From positions 1 through 10,853 of the forward strand of contig CAYZAW010000060.1 in NCBI GenBank assembly GCA_964476505.1: DNA of 10,853 nucleotides, read 5' to 3'. Made by a program: the position numbers and the translations under genes. The notes beneath the pieces were generated by a model. It did no database searches. It was not told the origin of the DNA and saw only the letters and a list, made by a program, of their open reading frames with translations. Positions 7,627 through 10,853 of the stretch are shown in pieces (position 1 is the first letter of the stretch; each line of letters begins with the position of its first letter). This DNA is from CAYZAW01 sp964476505. Lineage in GTDB: Bacteria > Bacillota > Clostridia > Christensenellales > CAG-138.

Positions 7627-7830
7627 TTATATTTGCGGCTGTGTTTGAAATACGGCGTAAGTCAGTCGCAGGGTATTTGGCAATTCTGCCAACGCCTGCT
7701 GCCGCACAACGCGCTTTTCGTTACCCGCAAGCCCTTTGCGGCTTTTCACTTCCTCCAGCAGCAGCTCATAGCCGTCGGCGGTGAGGCGCTGCACCGCAGT
7801 ACCCAATTCCCAGCCTAAAACCGAAATCAA
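7627..7830 (-). CDS. Small 67-residue protein, PASTA-like single domain (TTG start)
   Basis: A short ORF between frr and uppS. Its TTG codon overlaps the frr stop in TTGA (4 bases shared), and AAGGAG lies 11 bases upstream within the end of frr, so translation is probably coupled to frr. No ATG is available: an in-frame stop lies just upstream. The protein has no signal peptide and no membrane segment, and is soluble and charged. Its pattern (GWELGTAVQRLTADGYEL at 6-23, then KRVVRQQA at 39-46, then LRLTYAVF at 54-61) resembles one PASTA repeat: a helix after a G-x3-A turn, a Gly-aromatic bend, a V-x-x-Q strand and a final strand. PASTA repeats normally sit on penicillin-binding proteins and PknB-type kinases, where they sense cell-wall fragments, so a lone cytoplasmic one beside uppS is unusual. 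The fold is my reading of the pattern, not a search result; the function is unknown. Confidence 0.75.
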   Translation of the reverse strand: MISVLGWELGTAVQRLTADGYELLLEEVKSRKGLAGNEKRVVRQQALAELPNTLRLTYAVFQTQPQI

Positions 7831-8381
7831 ACTGCCAGTATCTCCTTTTCCTTATCCGCCATCACGCTGTCCACATTTTTGATGAACTCGTCGGTCAGCT
7901 TCTGGCACTGATCCTCCATGAGCTTTTGATCGTCCTCGGTGATCTCGGAATCCTTCTTGAGCTTTTTGATCTGCTCGATAGCGTCCCGGCGGATGGAGCG
8001 GATGGCGACCTTGCTTTCCTCGCCCTTTTTGCGCACTACCTTTACCAACTCCTTGCGGCGTTCCTCGGTCAGCTCCGGGAATACCAAGCGAATCATTTTC
8101 CCGTCGTTACTGGGGTTGATTCCAAGGTCGGACTTCTGGATGGCTTTTTCCACGTCGCCCAAGGCTTTGGTATCCCAAAGCGAGATCACCAGCAGCCGCG
8201 GCTCCGGCGAGGAGATATTACCCAACTGGTTTAAGGGCGTGGGCGTGCCGTAATAATCTACCATGATGCGGTCTAAAAGCTGCGGATTGGCGCGGCCTGC
8301 CCGAAGGCCGGAAAGATCCTGCTTGAATACGGACATCGTTTTCCCCATTTTGTCTCTTGCAATATCAATGACCTCTGGCAT
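7827..8381 (-). CDS. frr: Ribosome recycling factor
   Basis: Cytosolic factor that, with EF-G, splits the post-termination ribosome from mRNA. The 184 residues match the usual 185. Conserved blocks: LRAGRANPQLLD (26-37) followed by VDYYGTPTPLNQL (41-53), SSPEPR (57-62), GINPSNDGK (87-95), FPELTEERRKEL (101-112) and IRSIRRDA (127-134), covering the helical domain I and the inserted beta domain II. The ATG at 8381 is chosen over a longer upstream reading because it gives the standard N-terminus (MPEVIDIARDKM) and has GGAGG seven bases before it; the extension would run back through the gap into pyrH in another frame. It lies 86 bases after pyrH, with a candidate promoter between, and its stop overlaps the TTG of the small ORF. 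Confidence 0.98.
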   Translation of the reverse strand: MPEVIDIARDKMGKTMSVFKQDLSGLRAGRANPQLLDRIMVDYYGTPTPLNQLGNISSPEPRLLVISLWDTKALGDVEKAIQKSDLGINPSNDGKMIRLVFPELTEERRKELVKVVRKKGEESKVAIRSIRRDAIEQIKKLKKDSEITEDDQKLMEDQCQKLTDEFIKNVDSVMADKEKEILAV

Positions 8382-8425
8382 GGTTCTTCCTCCTGCTGTT
8401 TTAATAGATACCGGTAACGTTTTGT

Positions 8426-8454
8426 GCTGCCTATTATTGTAATAGAAAAGCAGC
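8426..8454 (-). repeat. Two-part inverted repeat in the pyrH-frr gap
   Basis: CTATTA and TAATAG form a perfect 6-bp inverted repeat around a three-base loop (8431-8445), flanked by a second pair, GCTGC and GCAGC (8426-8430 and 8450-8454), with four unpaired T residues on one side of the minus strand. There is no following U-run, so it is not a good terminator. It covers the spacer and the -10 element of the candidate frr promoter, which would suit an operator or an early-transcript structure. Function not established. Confidence 0.5.
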
Positions 8455-8464
8455 GGGGTTACAA
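8436..8464 (-). promoter_or_regulatory. Candidate sigma-A-type promoter for frr
   Basis: On the minus strand TTGTAA (8464-8459; 4 of 6 to TTGACA) is followed after exactly 17 bases by TACAAT (8441-8436; 5 of 6 to TATAAT). The predicted start is near 8429, which gives a leader of about 48 bases before the frr ATG. The -35 element begins four bases after the pyrH stop. The fit is reasonable but such matches occur by chance, and read-through from pyrH would also serve frr. Confidence 0.45.
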
Positions 8465-8467
8465 GCC

Positions 8468-9166
8468 TTATTCTCCGTCGATGAGGGTGCCCGCAGTTTT
8501 GCCGGATACCGCCGAAACGATGCTGCCCGGCTCCTTCAAGCCAAAGGCAACGATGGGAATATGCTGCTCCCGGCAAAGCGTGATCGCCGTGATATCCGTG
8601 GCCTTTAAGTTTTGCTCGATGACCTCCCGGTAGCTTACATGCGAGTACCGAACGGCGTTGGGATCGATTTTGGGGTCTGCGGAATAAATGGCATCGATGT
8701 TCTTTGCCAACAGCAACACATCTGCGCCGATCTCCGCCGCACGAAGCGCCGCCGCCGTATCCGTACTAAAAAACGGCGAGCCGCTGCCGCAGGCAAAAAT
8801 CACTACCTTGCCGGAAGTGAGCGCCGCATCCGCCGCCCGAGCGGAAAACGTATCGCAAAAGCGCTGCATCTCCACGGCGGAAAGCACGGTGCAGGGTACA
8901 TCCAAGGAAAGAAGCATATCCTGCATAGCGATAGCATTGATGGCGGTAGAAAGCATGCCCATGTGATCCGCCCGGTTTCTGTCCATACTGCCGGAGCTGC
9001 GCCCGCGCCAGATGTTTCCCCCGCCTACCACGATGCCGATTTCAACACCCATTGCGGCGGCTTCTTTAATTTGCAGTGCGGTTTGTTCGATGGTGGTAAA
9101 ATCCAGCGTGTTGCCGGGGCTGGAAAGGGCCTCCCCGGAAAGCTTGAGTAAAACCCGTTTGTACAT
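8468..9166 (-). CDS. pyrH: UMP kinase
   Basis: Phosphorylates UMP to UDP with ATP, feeding UTP and CTP synthesis; the bacterial enzyme is a hexamer of the amino-acid-kinase fold, unrelated to eukaryotic UMP/CMP kinases. The 232 residues contain KLSGEAL (8-14), VVGGGNIWRG (46-55), DHMGMLSTAINA (67-78), GSPFFSTDTAAALRA (129-143) and KNIDAIYSADPK (155-166). Small departures from the consensus are CGSGSPFF (126-133; GTGNPFF-like in most homologues) and LKATDITAI (187-195; usually with MD before TA); neither removes a known catalytic residue. The ATG at 9166 is preferred over a longer reading from 9232 because it has GGAGG five bases upstream and gives the standard N-terminus (MYKRVLLKLSGEA), and because the promoter would lie inside the longer version. 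It probably has its own promoter at 9200-9208. Confidence 0.98.
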   Translation of the reverse strand: MYKRVLLKLSGEALSSPGNTLDFTTIEQTALQIKEAAAMGVEIGIVVGGGNIWRGRSSGSMDRNRADHMGMLSTAINAIAMQDMLLSLDVPCTVLSAVEMQRFCDTFSARAADAALTSGKVVIFACGSGSPFFSTDTAAALRAAEIGADVLLLAKNIDAIYSADPKIDPNAVRYSHVSYREVIEQNLKATDITAITLCREQHIPIVAFGLKEPGSIVSAVSGKTAGTLIDGE

Positions 9167-9199
9167 GCTGCCCTCCGTTATTACGTTACATTTTGGTTC

Positions 9200-9208
9200 A
9201 TTATACCA
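9200..9208 (-). promoter_or_regulatory. Extended -10 promoter upstream of pyrH
   Basis: The minus strand reads TGGTATAAT: a perfect TATAAT (9205-9200) with the TGn extension just upstream. No good -35 hexamer lies 16-18 bases further upstream, which is typical of extended -10 promoters. Transcription should begin near 9193, leaving about 27 bases before the pyrH ATG with its GGAGGG site. An A-rich spacer lies between it and the hairpin at 9231-9261. The arrangement terminator, then promoter, then gene is consistent. Confidence 0.7.
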
Positions 9209-9230
9209 TACTTTTTTACCGCAGGATAGC

Positions 9231-9261
9231 ACAAAGGCTGCCCGAACCGGACAGCCTTTGT
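9231..9261 (-). terminator. Terminator-like hairpin after tsf
   Basis: ACAAAGGCTG and CAGCCTTTGT form a perfect 10-bp stem, extended inwards by a G-U wobble and three G-C pairs (CCG/CGG) around a GTT loop. The wobble exists only in the minus-strand RNA (it is a C-A mismatch on the other strand), which supports a role in transcripts of tsf. It begins 12 bases after the tsf stop. The T residues are inside the 3' arm and no clear U-tract follows, so termination may be partial, or the hairpin may protect the 3' end of the message. Confidence 0.6.
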
Positions 9262-9272
9262 AGGAAATGCAG

Positions 9273-10202
9273 TTATTTCTTCATCTGGGTTTGCGCGGCG
9301 ATCTCCTCGGCGAAGTTGTCTTCGCGCTTCTGGAGGCCTTCGCCCATCTCGTAACGCACAAAGCTCTTGATGGCGATCTTTTCGCCAAGCTTGGCGGCAG
9401 CGTCGTTCACCACGCGGGTGATGCTGCGGTCGGTGTCCTTTACAAACAGCTGATCCAAGAGGCAAACCTCTTTGTAGTACTTCTCGATGCGGCCAACCAG
9501 CATCTTCTCGATGATGGCGTCGGGCTTGGGCTTCTCCTCGTTCTTGGCCTGGGCGCGGATGATCTCGCGCTCATGCTCCACCTCGGATTCGGGCACTTCC
9601 TCGCGCTTGAGGTACAGGGGCTTCGCCGCTGCGATATGCATGGCGATGTCGTGTACGATCTGCTTGAACTCATCGTTCTTGGCAGCCGCTTCGGAGGCTT
9701 CCATATCCACCAGAACGCCGATCTTACCGCCCATGTGGATGTAGCTGTCCGCTACGCCCTCAACGCGGGCAAAGCGGCGGATGCTGATCTTTTCACCGAT
9801 CTTGGCAACGGCCTCGTTCAAAAGGGCGTTGATGGTGCTGCCGGGGGCCTTCACGGAGTCCTGCGCCAGAAGCGCGTCCACATCGGCGGGGTTCTTTTTG
9901 GCGATCTGCTCGGCTACCATCTGTACGAATGCCATGAACGCATCGGTCTTGGCAACGAAGTCCGTTTCGCAGTTGACCTCAACGATCACGCCAACGCCTT
10001 CGCCAATGTAAGAACCTACTACGCCCTCAGCCGCGATACGGCCGGCCTTTTTCGCCGCCGCCGCAAGACCCTTCTCGCGCAGAAAGTCCTTCGCTTTTTC
10101 CATATCGCCATCGCACTCCACGAGGGCCTTTTTGCAGTCCATCATGCCCGCCTGGGTCATCTCACGAAGATCCATAATGTCTTTTGCGGTAAAGTTTGCC
10201 AT
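9273..10202 (-). CDS. tsf: Translation elongation factor Ts
   Basis: Guanine-nucleotide exchange factor that regenerates EF-Tu-GTP in the cytosol. The 309 residues are near the usual 290-310. Seen: the N-terminal UBA-like domain (about 1-54) with DLREMTQAGMMDCKKAL (11-27), the EF-Tu-contacting TDFV (80-83) within EVNCETDFV, and two core repeats, recognisable from the paired segments KIGEKISIRRFARVEG (134-149) and KLGEKIAIKSFVRYEMGEG (271-289). The ATG at 10202 has GGAGG eight bases upstream and gives the standard MANFTAKDI start; a longer reading to 10295 would run through the terminator. Codon choice is strongly biased to C- and G-ending codons, as expected for a highly expressed gene. It is flanked by hairpins on both sides, so its transcript level may differ from those of rpsB and pyrH. 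Confidence 0.98.
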   Translation of the reverse strand: MANFTAKDIMDLREMTQAGMMDCKKALVECDGDMEKAKDFLREKGLAAAAKKAGRIAAEGVVGSYIGEGVGVIVEVNCETDFVAKTDAFMAFVQMVAEQIAKKNPADVDALLAQDSVKAPGSTINALLNEAVAKIGEKISIRRFARVEGVADSYIHMGGKIGVLVDMEASEAAAKNDEFKQIVHDIAMHIAAAKPLYLKREEVPESEVEHEREIIRAQAKNEEKPKPDAIIEKMLVGRIEKYYKEVCLLDQLFVKDTDRSITRVVNDAAAKLGEKIAIKSFVRYEMGEGLQKREDNFAEEIAAQTQMKK

Positions 10203-10262
10203 TCTATGTTCCTCCCTATCTATTTCAAAATCGTTTTTACCGTGTTTTCTATTATCTCTTTG

Positions 10263-10289
10263 AAAAGGGGGAAGCCATTCGCCTCCCCC
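10263..10289 (-). terminator. Intrinsic terminator or attenuator between rpsB and tsf
   Basis: The minus strand holds a 9-bp G/C-rich stem (GGGGGAGGC with GCTTCCCCC, one G-U wobble), a five-base loop GAATG and then TTTTC directly after the 3' arm. The wobble is a mismatch on the plus strand, so the signal is directional. It starts 11 bases after the rpsB stop and ends 60 bases before tsf. The short U-tract suggests partial termination, letting some transcription continue into tsf. No convincing promoter lies between it and tsf, so tsf probably depends on read-through. Confidence 0.7.
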
Positions 10290-10300
10290 GCACATTGAAA

Positions 10301-10853
10301 TTAAGCTTCCGGTTCTTCGGCGTCGGCAGCATCGTCAGCGTCGTTCATCTGCTCACCCTGATGGCCTTCCAGAACGGCGTCTGCCATCTTGGCGGCGATG
10401 AGCTTGACTGCACGGATGGCGTCGTCATTGCCGGGGATCACGTAATCTACTTCGTCGGGATCGCAGTTGGTATCCACGATGGCAACGATGGGGATCTTGA
10501 GGGTGCGGGCTTCCAGAACGGCGATATGCTCCTTGCGGGGGTCAACCACGAACATGGCGCCGGGGAGCTTCTTCATATCTTTGATACCGCCAAGGTTCTT
10601 TTCCAGCTTTTCGCGCTCGGCGTTGAGCTTGATAACTTCCTTCTTGGGGAGCAGCTCGAACTGGCCGTTGGCTTCCATTTGCTCGATCTTGCGCAGCTTG
10701 TTGATACGGCTCTGGATGGTTTTGAAGTTGGTGAGCATGCCGCCCAGCCAGCGCTGGTTCACGTAAGGCATGCCGACACGGGTGGCCTGCTCGGCGATGG
10801 CCTCCTGGGCCTGCTTCTTCGTGCCGACGAAGAGGACCTGGCCGCCGCGGGCG
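10301..10853 (-). CDS. rpsB: 30S ribosomal protein S2, C-terminal 183 residues (N-terminus outside the window)
   Basis: S2 binds late to the 30S head-body junction and is needed for S1 attachment where S1 exists. The frame is open to the window edge, where the first complete codon begins at 10852; about 60-70 N-terminal residues are missing. Counting from that codon: QVLFVGTKKQAQ (5-16), YVNQRWLGGMLTNF (30-43), PGAMFVVDPRKE (92-103), DTNCDPDEVDYVIPGNDDAI (120-139), all diagnostic of S2. The protein ends in an acidic tail (MNDADDAADAEEPEA), common in this family. Codon use is strongly biased to C- and G-ending codons, more so than in the metabolic genes downstream, fitting high expression. First gene of the visible block; its promoter and any S2 autoregulatory leader lie outside the window. 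Confidence 0.98.
   Translation of the reverse strand, partial: ARGGQVLFVGTKKQAQEAIAEQATRVGMPYVNQRWLGGMLTNFKTIQSRINKLRKIEQMEANGQFELLPKKEVIKLNAEREKLEKNLGGIKDMKKLPGAMFVVDPRKEHIAVLEARTLKIPIVAIVDTNCDPDEVDYVIPGNDDAIRAVKLIAAKMADAVLEGHQGEQMNDADDAADAEEPEA

Noticed and set aside
7626..7631. A perfect TATAAT on the minus strand at the end of the small ORF as a uppS promoter
   Set aside because: No -35-like hexamer lies 16-18 bases upstream and there is no TGn extension; the bases are explained by the last codons and stop of the small ORF. It stays possible, since a start near 7619 would place the 9-bp hairpin at the 5' end.
8382..8576. N-terminal extension of frr upstream of 8381
   Set aside because: The extra residues are the pyrH 3' end and the gap read in another frame; the ATG at 8381 has the ribosome binding site and the conserved N-terminus.
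10203..10295. N-terminal extension of tsf upstream of 10202
   Set aside because: It would translate the rpsB-tsf terminator; the ATG at 10202 has a GGAGG site and the standard EF-Ts start.
9267..10298. A 343-codon plus-strand open frame lying fully antisense to tsf
   Set aside because: It mirrors tsf codon by codon, has no recognisable domain, and its length follows from the C/G-ending codon bias of tsf, which removes antisense stops. tsf itself is unmistakable.
1..10853. Mobile elements, CRISPR arrays, tRNAs, defence or toxin-antitoxin modules
   Set aside because: I found no transposase or integrase, spaced direct repeats, tRNA-like folds or unassigned gene pairs; nearly every base is taken up by conserved housekeeping genes.

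Overview
The window is a compact, entirely minus-strand housekeeping gene block from a moderately high-GC member of the Firmicutes, most likely class Clostridia. Reading in the direction of transcription (from high to low coordinates) the order is rpsB (partial) - tsf - pyrH - frr - small PASTA-like ORF - uppS - cdsA - dxr - rseP - ispG - polC (partial). The Gram-positive replicative polymerase PolC, the AGGAGG-type ribosome binding sites and the rpsB-to-polC gene order all point to Firmicutes. The presence of ispG between rseP and polC, where Bacillus subtilis has proS, favours Clostridia. The assignment to class is inferred from gene order, not from a phylogeny.

Layout. At 10301-10853 is the C-terminal part of ribosomal protein S2, followed by an intrinsic-terminator-like hairpin (10263-10289). 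Then comes elongation factor Ts (9273-10202), a second long hairpin (9231-9261) and an extended -10 promoter (9200-9208) that probably gives pyrH its own transcription start. UMP kinase (8468-9166) is separated from ribosome recycling factor (7827-8381) by 86 bases that hold a candidate promoter overlapping an inverted repeat. A 67-residue ORF overlaps the frr stop by 4 bases. A short leader with two adjoining hairpins then precedes uppS; one of them encloses the uppS Shine-Dalgarno sequence. From uppS downwards the genes are packed with overlaps or gaps of at most 31 bases: uppS, cdsA, dxr, rseP, ispG, polC. There is no gene-free stretch longer than about 110 bases.

How the genes fit together. 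rpsB, tsf and frr serve translation; pyrH feeds UTP/CTP synthesis. dxr and ispG are MEP-pathway steps that make isoprenoid precursors, uppS makes the C55 lipid carrier for cell-wall synthesis, cdsA makes CDP-diacylglycerol for phospholipids, rseP is an intramembrane protease, and polC replicates the chromosome. The block therefore links translation, envelope precursor supply and replication, as in other Firmicutes.

I see no mobile element, CRISPR array, tRNA, toxin-antitoxin or defence locus, and no convincing undescribed multi-gene system. The items most worth a second look are regulatory: the hairpin that sequesters the uppS ribosome binding site, the small PASTA-like protein just upstream of it, and the internal promoters and terminators that divide what looks like one operon. 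Three of the genes (small ORF, uppS, polC) appear to start with TTG.
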